From the NCBI RefSeq assembly GCF_963576675.1, contig NC_088918.1, positions 61,521,001 through 61,585,000 of the forward strand: 64,000 nucleotides of DNA, read 5' to 3'. This document shows positions 30,975 to 41,490 of the stretch, one piece after another. Positions within the stretch are counted from its first letter, which is position 1. Every line of letters begins with the position of its first letter. The notes beneath the pieces are model-generated. The model was not told where the DNA came from. It worked only from the letters and a program-made list of their open reading frames with translations, and ran no database searches. A program made the translations under genes and the position numbers. Source of the stretch: Euphorbia lathyris. Lineage: Eukaryota; Streptophyta; Magnoliopsida; Malpighiales; Euphorbiaceae.

Positions 30975-31874
30975 CAAAATATAGCTCTACTGATCAGATC
31001 AGTCTTGATAAAAGGCATCATATCCACAACATCGAACTCCATTTTGCCAAACCCGTTATTGCCCCAATTATCCCCATAATTATTTTAAAAATTCAAATAT
31101 CCTTTGAGCTTTAGTTGCTCATCATGCCAATATTCATACCCAGTTACGACAACAGTATGGCATCCAACTTTAATCTTTTCATCCAATACCGCATTAGAGT
31201 TGGTTGTGAGACATTCTTCTTTAAAGTAATCTTATCACAAAATATAGTGAGCAATAAAAGGACCAATTTTCTTTAACTAATCAAAACATAAGAAAATTAT
31301 AATCTTATATGTCATATTGAGTTATATTTTGATGCGTTTCGCTCTAAACAACAACTCCCCTTATACATTTCTAATCTCATTGTTGATATATCCATTAAAT
31401 GAGTAGTAGTCTTCAATGCACATCCCAGGACAGTGAAGAAATTTCGCAAGATCAAATAAATGATAGAATCCACTCATGATATAGATACGATGTTGTATTG
31501 ATAGCTTAGGAGTTCACTTTCTAAAAACATGTATTGATTTTTTTAGTCTTAAATCTGATCCAAGACATTTGACACTAGTATGAGATAAACATGTCCCATC
31601 TGAAAATAAAACAAAAAAAGTTGGTTTTGTTGTTTTCGTGTCTTTTAAGAAAACTAAATGGTAAAAGAAAAGTTGAAAACTAAAACTAAATACATATAGA
31701 TATGTTGATGGCGTGGCAGTGGAAATATGTTAATCAATGAAAATAGATTTTCTTCATTGTAAATATCATATTGAAACTGTTTTGTCCAAAGTGTGTACCA
31801 GCCATATGAAATCAAAAAAATGATGAAGAAAATAAGCTTGTTTTTTTCTTGAAGAAAAGAAACTATTGCACTGC
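30975..31874 (-). pseudogene. Papain-like cysteine protease pseudogene, right arm of an inverted pair
   Basis: The reverse complement matches 30066-30945 over about 0.9 kb with scattered differences. It reads YGDNWGNNGFGKMEF near 31060, closer than the left arm to the papain pattern of Trp-Gly after the catalytic Asn. Stops occur here too, at different positions, so the arms have decayed independently. Confidence 0.5.
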
Positions 31875-33100
31875 TCTTTTATGATTTTTCACTTTTATAT
31901 TTTATACTACTAGGATGAGGAGTCAACCAAATTAATTAATGTCATGTAATATGTTAATAGTTTTGTACGAGTAAGGATGTTGATACGAATACAATGATCA
32001 TATAATCAATTCCCCTAAGAAAACAAACAAGTTGCCAAACTCATCATATACTTAATTCTCCATGATCTTGATAATAAAGGTTTAAACCATAAAAAAAACA
32101 AAACATGACAAGTTAGATCTTATCTCAGAGACATGATAATGCAAATAGATCTTACTTCTTTAATTTCCTTTTCATCTTCGCCTAGTTTCCTCCGATTCTT
32201 CTTCATCAATTTCTTTATAACAGGGCTAAAGATATGCTTAGGGTAGATGATTTAACTAGTTACAAAATTAAGGATTTTTTTTTCAGTATTATGATAGTCC
32301 ACTGAACGATCAGGGAATCAAACTCCTGAAATTAGTGTATGGGATGCTATTTCGCCATACAGATTAAAACGGATGCTAGACAAAATTACAGAGGTCGAAC
32401 AAAACAATCAATCAACGCAGTCTTGTCAATTTAGAACATACACTAGAACTTCAAAATCAAGGGAGCCGCAACTCCGAAAACGATAACAGACACAATATTA
32501 TTATGAATTAAGCAAAACACATATATCGCAATGAAGAGAAGAAGGTGGATTCTGGTTACCTGAATCAAGGGTTCAGAGCCGGAACTCTGAAATCAAGGAT
32601 CAAATTAATTCCAATCGTCAAAACGCAGAATCAGACTAATATTAATGACTAAGAGAGCCCGCATAGGCGGAGGTACCATCACCACTGGCAGCCTGTGGAA
32701 AAAGCTAATAAGCCATGGCTCAAAGAAGTTGGGCGAGTGGTAGACCTAAATAGAAGAGACTATGCCTCTCTCCTTAAATAAAATTGAGAGAGCTCTATGA
32801 AAGGGAGAGAAATTAGGAGAAATTAATGAGTGAAATTAGGACAAATTAATGAGTAGGAGGAAATTTTCCTAAAATAATGGTGGGAGACTCAAAATTTTGA
32901 AATAAATGTTTCAATGGGAGGAAATAAAATAAGAGAGCGTTTGGTTGCTATTTCCATATTTCTGTTTGTTTGTTTTTTTTCCAATAACAAACCGCAAACC
33001 AACCGTATATAAAACGGACTCTAACTGTTCCTCCCAAATTTCAAATCCAAAAAGTGTTTTTTGGTAAAAGAATTTAGTAATTTATTGGTTTTGCATTATT
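31875..33100. other. Intergenic region, no gene recognised
   Basis: Mostly AT-rich. The stretch 32290-32800 is of more balanced composition and could be the remains of a gene or transposon end, but no frame or motif supports this. Confidence 0.4.
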
Positions 33101-33103
33101 TTA

Positions 33104-34165
33104 GGCCCTGTTTGTTTGGGAGGAAATTTTACGCATAGAAAATATTGTGGAGGAAAATAAAATATTTTTCTGTGTTTGGCAACAACACTGGAAAATATTT
33201 TCCAACCACTAAATATAGATTTTATGTATTTTGTTATTTTCAATTGTATATATAAAATACAAAAAAAGAGATTCACATGTATTAAGCACAAATTAAGCAC
33301 CAAATGAATAGAATAGCAAACAATGGAATAGAAATGTGGGAAACACGAAAACGTTAAAAAAAACGTGAAAAGCACGAAAACGTTAAAAACACGAAAATCT
33401 AAAAAATTAAAGAAAACAGAAAAACATGAAAAAAACACAAAAAAGTGAAAATTTGTTAAAAACACAAAAAGTGTAAAAATACAAAAATCACGAACAGTTT
33501 TTCACGTTTAGTTTTCCGGTTTTTCCTTTTTCTTTTTTTTTCACGTTTTTTATTTTTTGCATTTTGTTACTTTTTCGTGTTATTCACGTTTTTCATGTTT
33601 TTCGTATTTTTCATGTTTTCGTGTTTTTTACGTTTTCGTGTTTTGTTTGCATTTTTTATCTTTTCATGTTTATCGTGTTTTTCACGTATTGTCACGTCTT
33701 TGTGTTTTAGCATTTTTCGCGTTTTTGTGTTTTTCGTATTTTTCACGTTTTTGTGTTTTTTTGTATTTTTCACGTTTTTGTATATTTTATGTTTTGTCAC
33801 TTTTTCAAGTGTTTGATTTTTTTTGCATTTTTGCGTTTTTCGTGTTTATTCACCTTTTCATGTTTTTTACGGGGTTTTTTTCATATTCTTGTGTTTTGTA
33901 ACGTTTTCACGTTAATTCATGGTTTTTCGTGTTTCATATTTTTCGTATTTTTACATTTTTTAACGTTTTCCTCATTTTTCTCTAAACGCGTATGTTTTGG
34001 GGAAAATGTTTTACCTTTTTGAAAAGTGTAAAACATTTTCCCTTATTTCTTCCTTCATTTTCCTTTGACTTACCACTTATTTGACTTATTTTTCTGTCCT
34101 AACAAACACTGGAAAATTGGAAAAATATTTTCCTGCAGAATATTTTCCTCCAAACAAACAGGGCC
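33104..34165. mobile_element. PIF/Harbinger-like (Tourist-type) element folding into a long hairpin
   Basis: The ends are GGCCCTGTTTGTTTGG and its inverse CCAAACAAACAGGGCC, flanked by TTA on both sides (33101-33103, 34166-34168), as in PIF/Harbinger elements. Inside, the left half (33340-33500) has ACGAAAAA-type repeats and the right half (33500-33980) has their complement, CGTGTTTTT-type. Thus most of the 1062 bp can fold back on itself. No transposase is present. Confidence 0.75.
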
Positions 34166-34249
34166 TTAGTCTTTACACTTTTTCCATTATGAAAAATCCT
34201 TAGACTATTTAGTCCTTGTATTTTTTAACTTTTATTTTGTTTAAACTAA

Positions 34250-35408
34250 GGGTCTGTTTGGTTTATTATTTGTTGTTACGGTTTGCTGTTACTGTTTATT
34301 GTTTGCTGTTTCTGTTTGCTGTTTAATGTTTGCTGCTTGATTATTAGTGTTTGGTAAAACTATGATTGGATGTTGTTGTTAGTATGTAAAATGACTAATA
34401 TATACAGTTTTAAATAAATATATAAAATTAATTCCAAAAATAATAAAGTAAGGGATAAAAATCAAATTTAATCCTAATGTTTTAAATAAATTGCAAATTT
34501 AGTCTTAAGGTATGAAATTTTGCAAATTTAATTTTAATGTTTCCAAGGAAGATCATTTTTCGCTCTATGTTAGAAATTTAGAAAAACTAGTTTGATTGGT
34601 ATTTAACTGTCACTTCAGACCTTCCGAATATTAATTATGTCTAAGTTATTTAGTGTATTGCAAAACAAAATTGTAAAAAATATACAAAATTATTTCAATT
34701 TATTTACAAACTTATTTGGAAAGTCTGATGTGACAGTCAAATAACTCAAACTGGGCTTTTCAAATTTTCGATAGCGCATGGCTAAAATTGATCTTGCTTG
34801 AAAATGTTGTGGTTAAATTTGCACTATTTCATACGTTATGTCTAAATCTGCACTTCGCTTGAAAGTTAGGGTTAAATTTAACCTTTATCCCTCAATATAA
34901 TTTAAATAACTAAATAAAAATACAAAAACAATATTTATAAATAACTTCATTTTTCTTACCAAAAAAAAAAATAACTTCATTTTTCCATAAAAAAATATTT
35001 ATAATTTAATTATTATAAAAGATCAAACTCATGACAAAAAAAAAACATAACAGTGAGACATAGAATTATACCTGTATTTGAAAACCATAAAAAAAATATA
35101 TGCATAATCAAAGTACTGGAAAAAGAAATAGGCCAAGGAAAAAAAAAAAAAAGAAACAGGCTGATGAGCAAAAAAAAAAAAAAAATTATTCTAAAATTTC
35201 ATGCAACTCATTCACCTCAATTTTGAAAGGTATTAAAGGTATTAAAAGTTGAACATCAGCCCTTTGTTGTTTCAAAAAGTAGCTTTTTCATCCATCAACA
35301 GCAAATAGGAGCTTTTTTTTATTTTTTACCAAATAATGTTGAGATACAGCAAACAAGAGGTTAAAAGTACTTTAAAAAAAAACAGGTTAAAAGTAGAAAT
35401 AAACACTC
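34250..35408. mobile_element. Candidate second Tourist-like element
   Basis: The left end is GGGTCTGTTTGGTTTATT preceded by TAA; the right end is AATAAACACTC followed by TAA. Sub-terminal TTTGCTGTT-type words occur on the left and their complement near 35300-35365 on the right. Poly-A runs fill the interior. The right end match is weak. Confidence 0.45.
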
Positions 35409-35920
35409 TAATAGCATTATTAAATGTAAAATTAAAATTTAGATATAAATAACATTAAAAATTAAATTTGAGATATCAAAATATCAACATAAATTAGAAG
35501 GCAATATAGGCATTTAGCATTACAATAGACCATATATGTTATGTTACTCAAAATAAAATTGGTTTTCCTATTCACCGTCCTATTTTATTTATTACCGTCC
35601 CCTGTTGATCATTTTCGCCTTTTTCATTATTTCATTCAAAAACTTAACTTCCTCTCTCTTTCTAGCCAAAAATTGGATTTCTCAAAAAATGGAACCGAGA
35701 ACTCCGAAAATGGACGATTTTGAAGACGAGATAATGGTTTGATCCTCTAACTTCTGAAATTTCCAGAATTAAACCTGAAATTCGTATTTTTTTTGTTTGA
35801 ATTTTGCCTAAACGGGTGGCCCATACAAAACAGGTCTTGGACCCTTTTTTCCTTAGGGAAAAAAGAGTCCGTCTCCCGTATTATAATTTATCGCACCCTA
35901 CGGGCGTCCCAACATTTAAA

Positions 35921-35924
<4 letters not shown>

Positions 35925-35980
<56 letters not shown>
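35925..35980. repeat. (AT)n microsatellite
   Basis: About 27 uninterrupted AT dinucleotides. Confidence 0.97.
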
Positions 35981-35983
<3 letters not shown>

Positions 35984-35995
35984 GAAAAGGGCCTG

Positions 35996-36180
35996 GGCTG
36001 GTGATTCACACCAATTCGCCTAGGCCGAAACGGGTGAACCACCCGTATTTGCCCTAGGGCCGAACGGGTGGTTCACCTGTTTTTGCCTAAGAAAAAGGGT
36101 GAATCGCCGTTTTCCCTAGGTACCAAACGGGTAATTCATCCGTTTGGCCCTAGGGCCGATATGGGTGAATTACCCGTTTA
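35996..36180. repeat. Palindromic repeat array, about 33-bp period
   Basis: Cores such as ACGGGTGAACCACCCGT, AACGGGTGGTTCACCTGTT, AACGGGTAATTCATCCGTT and TATGGGTGAATTACCCGTT recur about every 31-34 bp (36029, 36063, 36095, 36126, 36160), with a less regular unit near 35998. Linkers carry CCCTAGGGC. The period and palindromic design match the array at 22261-22432, but the sequence is different. Confidence 0.8.
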
Positions 36181-36421
36181 GCACATATTCAACAAGTTCC
36201 GTTTCCGAATCCGGAGACTGAACTCGTGATTTCGAATCGATTTTCAATAATAAAGACTTACCCGATTAATCATTGCTCTTTTTCCTCTACCGTGTTTTGG
36301 AGCCATGAATGTTATTCGAGTTTTTGAATTTCTAAGAAATTTGAGAGAATTTCAGTTTTTTTTTGTTGAAAAAATGAAAAGGGCAAAAGTATCTAATAGG
36401 AGGCGGTGAATAGCAATCCAC

Positions 36422-37020
36422 ATAAAATGTGGTGCGAAGACCAGGAAAAAGTTCAAATTGCTTAATATAAAGAAATATATGTATAAGATATATCCTTTCG
36501 AGTTCTATTTATATAGAATGGATTGCCAAATTCATAAGTTGTTGTTAAAATAAATATTTGTGTGAATGTTTATGTTATCCATCTGTTCCTAATGTTCTTG
36601 TTTTTCTACTCCGGTGATAACGAGCCTACACACGGTTTGAGTTCGCTTGCGTAATCTGTTGTTTCCTGGGAGACGATCGTCAATATCGATGACATCTGTC
36701 TTAAGGAAACTGTTAATACATGCTTCAGATTTGTCTAATTCTTTCCTTTTAATTTCTAGTTTTATTATTCGTATATTTTTATGTGTTCATTTTGTTTTTT
36801 GGTTAATCACATCCAACATTCTTAAAACAGACGATTTGTTTTTCTTGAGAATCTAACATTATTAAGGCAGACGTAATTGTTTGTCCAACATAAGAGGTTT
36901 GTGAAAAAATATATATAAAAGAGATTAAGAACTTACTTGTGAATCGATGAAATCAATCCTATAGCCACCAATCAAAACTTAGAGCAAAAGAAATGGAAGT
37001 TTTAAAGATTTGTAAACAAC
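36422..37020. other. Intergenic AT-rich region
   Basis: No gene or repeat recognised. Confidence 0.4.
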
Positions 37021-37028
37021 ATTCAGTA

Positions 37029-38088
37029 TAGGGGTGCAAATGAGTATGTCTAAGTATACAAACTGTTTGAGTTTGGTTTGGTCAAAAATTTGATCAAAGT
37101 TTGGATGATTTGGGCTCGATTCGAGCATTAATGAACCCGAATCTGAGCTTCTTTGGATTTGATTCGAAAACTCGTGAGCAGACTTGAGAGTTTTTTAATA
37201 ATATATGCTATTGATTTTTATTTTAAAGGCATAATACTTATTTAACTCCTGAAACAAAGATTTCAAAGTCAATTAGGATCTTAAACTATCAAAATCATCA
37301 ATCAGGTCCCTGAACTAAGCAAAAATCATCAATTGAGTCCTCATTTTAAATAAAAAATCATCAATTGAGGTCTCATCGAAAATCATTCGGTTGAACAGTC
37401 TCAGACCTTCTTCCCCAAACTAATTTTGAACCAATACAGAGATTATTAATGTCTATATGAAATAGTCACAATTTCTGATTTTAGGATAGGATGATAACTC
37501 AATTGATGATTTTTGCTTAGTTTAGGGACCTAATTGATGATTTTGATAGTTTAGGATTCTAATTGACATTGAAGCTTTACTTTGAGGAGCCAAATGAGTG
37601 TAATGCCTATTTTAAATTTTAATATATTTTAATTTTGTAATATTTTTATTAGTTTTTTTATTTAATAACTTCGAACCATATATAAATGTTTGGCCTAAAA
37701 CTCAATTTGAAACTATATGGTTGTAGACTATATGTTAAATTTGAAATTGTTAGATTTTATATTTGTTTAATATTATTAGTTTGTTTAAATTTATTGTAGA
37801 TTGTATGTTATATTTGTTTTTTTGGAGTTTAAATTTGGTATTACTTCATTGGAAGGCTGATTTTAGATAAAATATTAATCAGGTACAATTAAATTTATTC
37901 AAAACTGTTAAAAAAAAAATCAAAACGGACCGCTCGACGAGCTTCAACCTTGAGCCACCAAACCTATATCAAGCTTGAGCCGAGTTCTAAAATTCCAGAT
38001 TCGGTGAGCTTCGAGCACGATCTCCGAACTTCTGGAGCTGAGCTGAGCCTATCCCTATTTGATCTCGGTTCGACTCGTTTGTACCCTA
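37029..38088. mobile_element. hAT-like non-autonomous element
   Basis: The ends are TAGGGGTGCAAATGAG and CTCGTTTGTACCCTA, inverted repeats of the hAT type. Flanking octamers ATTCAGTA (37021-37028) and ATTCAGAG (38089-38096) agree at six of eight bases, an aged 8-bp target duplication. Sub-terminal regions are also complementary (GAGCTCG-rich). The interior is AT-rich, carries no transposase, and was itself hit by the element at 37228-37607. Confidence 0.72.
37228..37607. mobile_element. Mutator-type MITE nested in the hAT element
   Basis: The arms GGCATAATACTTATTTAACTCC-like (left, first 20 bases GGCATAATACTTATTTAACT) and the inverse of AGTGTAATGCC (right) are imperfect inverted repeats of about 130 bp. 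Perfect 9-bp duplications TATTTTAAA flank it at 37219-37227 and 37608-37616, the size made by Mutator-like elements. Confidence 0.82.
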
Positions 38089-38265
38089 ATTCAGAGTACT
38101 GCAGCTGCAGTTTTTGTTTTGGGATATGAGAGATTAAAACTATTTTAAGTAGCCAAGGATATTCTTGGTAAGAGTATAATTAGGTTGTGTTATCTATGTA
38201 TCTGAAGTTACTACAATATGCGCATATACGAGGGTAAAGGCAATAAAGTAAATAAAAAAAAAATA

Positions 38266-39008
38266 CAGTAAAACCTTTATAAATTAATAACGTTGGGATC
38301 GTGAAATTTTATTAATTTATACAGATATTAATTAATCGATAAATTAATAATTATTAATTTATAGAGTGATTTTAAATTTTTTTAAAATAAATTTTAAATT
38401 ACTAATTGTTTCAATAGCAACCTGTTTCAAACATTGCAAAATTCGTACAGGGGATGAATCTGTTACCGCAATCAAATGAATGTCAATCAAATAGTAGATT
38501 ATCCATGTGAAAACAATGAATGCTTACAAGTCCAAAGTTTAAAAGAAATTGTATCGAGAGTTATGCAAAATTCAATTGAGGATGAAACTGTGGATGATTT
38601 GGTACCTTTGAAACCAATCACAAGAAAGGAAGCAATTATAGCATCATCCACTCTTTACAATTTTTTTTTACAATTTGATAAGGATACATTGGAACTTTTG
38701 AATGCACTGAAAATAGTTAGGGATGAAAATTCAACTAGATTTAAATTTCAAGAAAAAACAAAATACTATAAATTCATATTTTGCTAAATTATCCTAAGTA
38801 TATATATCTATATATATTTGAGAAATTATTAATTTATAGAGGTAATAATACAATGTATTTATAAAGGGTTGTTCCATAAAATTATTATCTTATTAATTTA
38901 TTAAAATTGATCATTTTTTGAACTGGCCCAAGTCGGGACTATAAAAAATTATTATTTCAAAGAGTTTATTAATTTATCGAATATTAATTTATAGAGGTTT
39001 TGCTATAG
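38266..39008. mobile_element. pogo/Emigrant-like element with transposase remnant
   Basis: The left end CAGTAAAACCTTTATAAA and the right end, inverse of AGCAAAACCTCTATAAAT, match the Emigrant/Lemi1 type of terminal repeat, next to TA dinucleotides. ATAAATTAATA words recur inside both ends. It holds the last part of a transposase gene, so it is an internally deleted relative of an autonomous copy. Confidence 0.72.
38413..38787 (+). pseudogene. pogo-type transposase, C-terminal remnant
   Basis: A frame read from about 38413 gives CFKHCKIRTGDE, a stop at about 38472-38474, then a 103-codon open frame with LKPITRKEAIIASSTLYNF and FDKDTLELLNALKIVRDE. This is the C-terminal region of plant pogo/jerky-like transposases, beyond the catalytic DDE domain. 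It cannot catalyse transposition. Confidence 0.6.
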
Positions 39009-39010
39009 TA

Positions 39011-39404
39011 CATTTTTAATCATCTTTTTACTACCTTCTACGAGGTTTTATATCAGTCAATAGCAGAAATAGTACAATTTTAAATTTTTTGTGCCTTGTA
39101 TTTCCTTATTTGTTCGTAAGATTAGTCGTATTTCCTTATTTCATAAAACCAGTCCATAAAACATGGATATAAATATGGAAGTATTATCTTGTTTCCTGTA
39201 TAAATTTATTTATTTCTTTATACATTTTCAACCTTTTTTTTTTTTTTTGTGCCTTAAGAGTCCTAAACAATGTTATCAAAATTAGACCGGACATCAAACC
39301 AGATTTATAGAAGTTCACAATCACTTAGTTGGACTGGAATACTCAAATTGATCTGACGAGATGATGTAATAAATAAATAAATAACTAATTATATATATCC
39401 AAAA
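39011..39404. other. AT-rich spacer
   Basis: A short segment (39262-39360) has TGTTATCAAAATTAGACCGGAC, as in many plant repeats (only partly aligned here), and resembles words near 23085. No gene seen. Confidence 0.4.
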
Positions 39405-39413
39405 TAAATTATA

Positions 39414-39901
39414 GGCATAAACCATACGCAGCCTCCTGAACTTGTCATTTTGCCCCCTAAACTTACAAGACGACTCATTTGCCCCTTCAACTATTTAAAA
39501 GTGGTATTAGCAACCCCCTATTTTCATTATATCGGAACCAATTATGACATTTCTCATTGCAAGCACCAAGGTCATAATAAAAAAAAGATTGTGCACTACT
39601 AAAATAAGCTGTAAATGAGGTTAGTATAGACAATACACAAGTTCTCTTGTAAAAATTGCATATATGGTTATGCACTACTGAAACAAGCTGCAAATGAGGT
39701 TATATATATGCAGGCTGGTTCCAATACTTCCATGAACACTTGTACTAATGTTGGAATTTCATTTTGTTTCCATTATAATGAAAATATGAGGTTGCTAATA
39801 CAACTTTTAAATAGTTGAGGGGGCAAATAGGTCGTCCCGTAAGTTCAGGGGGCAAAATGACCAAAATTGACAAGTTCAGGGGGCTGCATATTGTTTAGGC
39901 C
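39414..39901. mobile_element. Mutator-type MITE with 9-bp target duplication
   Basis: The ends GGCATAAACCATACGCAGCC and, inverted, GGCCTAAACAATATGCAGCC bound 488 bp. The arms contain GAACTTGTCATTTTGCCCCC-type blocks and their inverse. TAAATTATA is duplicated at 39405-39413 and 39902-39910. No coding sequence. Confidence 0.87.
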
Positions 39902-39910
39902 TAAATTATA

Positions 39911-40349
39911 AACAAATTTTGGTTTGTTATTTTTTTTTTTTTTTGTCAACTTAAAGCTTAAATATGTAACGGATAAATAGAGTTTTGAATAACTTGAAAT
40001 ATGTCAATGTATTTTATATCATGAGATCTTTTAACATTATATTATAAACCTAAAAACTGACAAGTGGTCAATGAAAAATTGATACTCCAAGTTGAACCAC
40101 TTAAAATGATTTTGAAGATGATAAAAGGAAATTAAGCTTCCACATCCCACCTATGAACAGAATGAGAATTTTCACTACACGCACATGGATGCAGTCGAAA
40201 GACAACCGATTAGGCTAGGGCGTACCTAGCGAATGCTGCATCAAAAATAAGTTTTAACGGATATAAATGTCCCTTGGTACAAGGGCAGAAATGACAGGTA
40301 CAAAGGGTATCTCAATCCCCGTTTGTACTTCTTAAAGGTCAACAATTAA
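39911..40349. other. AT-rich spacer
   Basis: No feature recognised; the right part may be eroded copia sequence. Confidence 0.35.
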
Positions 40350-40720
40350 TCAAGGAGATCCGTTTGATGACCCGCAATTGTATTGTAGCATTATAAGATC
40401 GGATGTGAGCTTTGGAGTCAATAAGGTGAGCCAATGTGTGCGCTGTCCTCGAGTTGATCATTGGAAGGTGGTGAAAGGGATTTTGCGCTATCTACATTCA
40501 ACACCATCTCATGGATTTCTTTTTCACAAGAACCGATCTCTTGCAATTACAGGCTTTACTGATAGCAATTGGGGTGGAGCCTATGATTTTGCAGTATATC
40601 TCAGCCCAAATATAGTTTTTTGGCGCACTAGAAAATAGCAGACTGTTTCCTGCTCATCAACTGAGCTCAAGTATCGTGCCCTTGGCTGCCTAGCATCGAA
40701 ATTTTTTCTTAATGAAAATC
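40350..40720 (+). pseudogene. Ty1/copia fragment, end of RT and RNase H
   Basis: The frame from 40378 reads RSDVSFGVNKVSQCV and VDHWKVVKGILRYLHSTP, the connection region of copia RT, then ITGFTDSNWGG (RNase H) and, past a stop at 40636-40638, QTVSCSSTELKYRALG. About 30 residues between the RNase H motifs are missing. It lies downstream of the S-acyltransferase 3' end. Confidence 0.82.
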
Positions 40721-41490
40721 TGCTTAAGAATGTGTATGGCAAAATATGAAAATTCTACATCTCAATATGTAAATGAGATTTACAAATTCCATTTATGGAC
40801 TTGAGAATGTAAGACACTATAACCAAATTTATGCTTATGCTTATTATAATCGAGGTTCTTTTTGTAGAAAAGGGAGACTTATTTTGAAGGACATGTGTGG
40901 TCAATAATTAAAACAAAAGAGGAACTACGAATAGAAGTAATTTATTCTGATCAAAAACTAATTTGGTAGTTTTGGATTCAAAGTGTCCCGGCTGGCATGT
41001 CACTTCTCAAACAGAATCATTTCACCAATCAAGAATTGTTTGAGATCTTTCGCATCACATACAACCTGACACTGCTCGGTTCTCTAAATTGAATTTCCAC
41101 AAGAAAATTAGGAGACCAAAATTTAAAGAAGCAATAATTATCTTTAGTGAATCGTATTAAATTCGTGTTTATTTTGTTTATGCTACAAAGATTACAGTTG
41201 TTAGTTACAAAAGACTTTTGTTAAATCTCTCGCAATCTCTTCTAGAGTACATACTCTTGTTGGTATCAAAATCTCCCTTTTTTTATGCACAAAAAAGTAT
41301 CAACTGCACATTTGTTTGTCAGAATCAGCTCCACAGGAAAACTGAAAAAGATGGCGAGAATTCTTTCCTCTATTCTCACCTGACTTTAATCAGACACCTC
41401 CTGGATTTTTCACCCTTTACATATTCATACACCACAAGCATTTATCATCCTCCTATTGTCAGTCGAACTACACACCCAACCAGAACACTG
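40721..41490. other. Downstream region of the S-acyltransferase gene
   Basis: The part next to 41490 should contain the 3' UTR of the gene on the minus strand. A small plus-strand frame at 41218-41565 overlaps the last exon in antisense and looks accidental. Confidence 0.4.

Larger units (their letters stand above)
35560..36421. mobile_element. Non-autonomous MULE-like element with palindromic repeats
   Basis: The left end contains CCTATTCACCGTCC and the right end its near-inverse GGCGGTGAATAGCAATCC. The right end resembles the candidate end of the MULE near 22.69 kb. The core holds a (TA)n microsatellite and six palindromic units (35996-36180). No transposase was seen and the target duplication is not clean. 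Confidence 0.5.

Noticed and set aside
33082..34022. Several overlapping Phe-rich and Lys-rich open frames on both strands
   Set aside because: They follow from the low-complexity T-rich and A-rich arms of the PIF-like element; composition is not protein-like.
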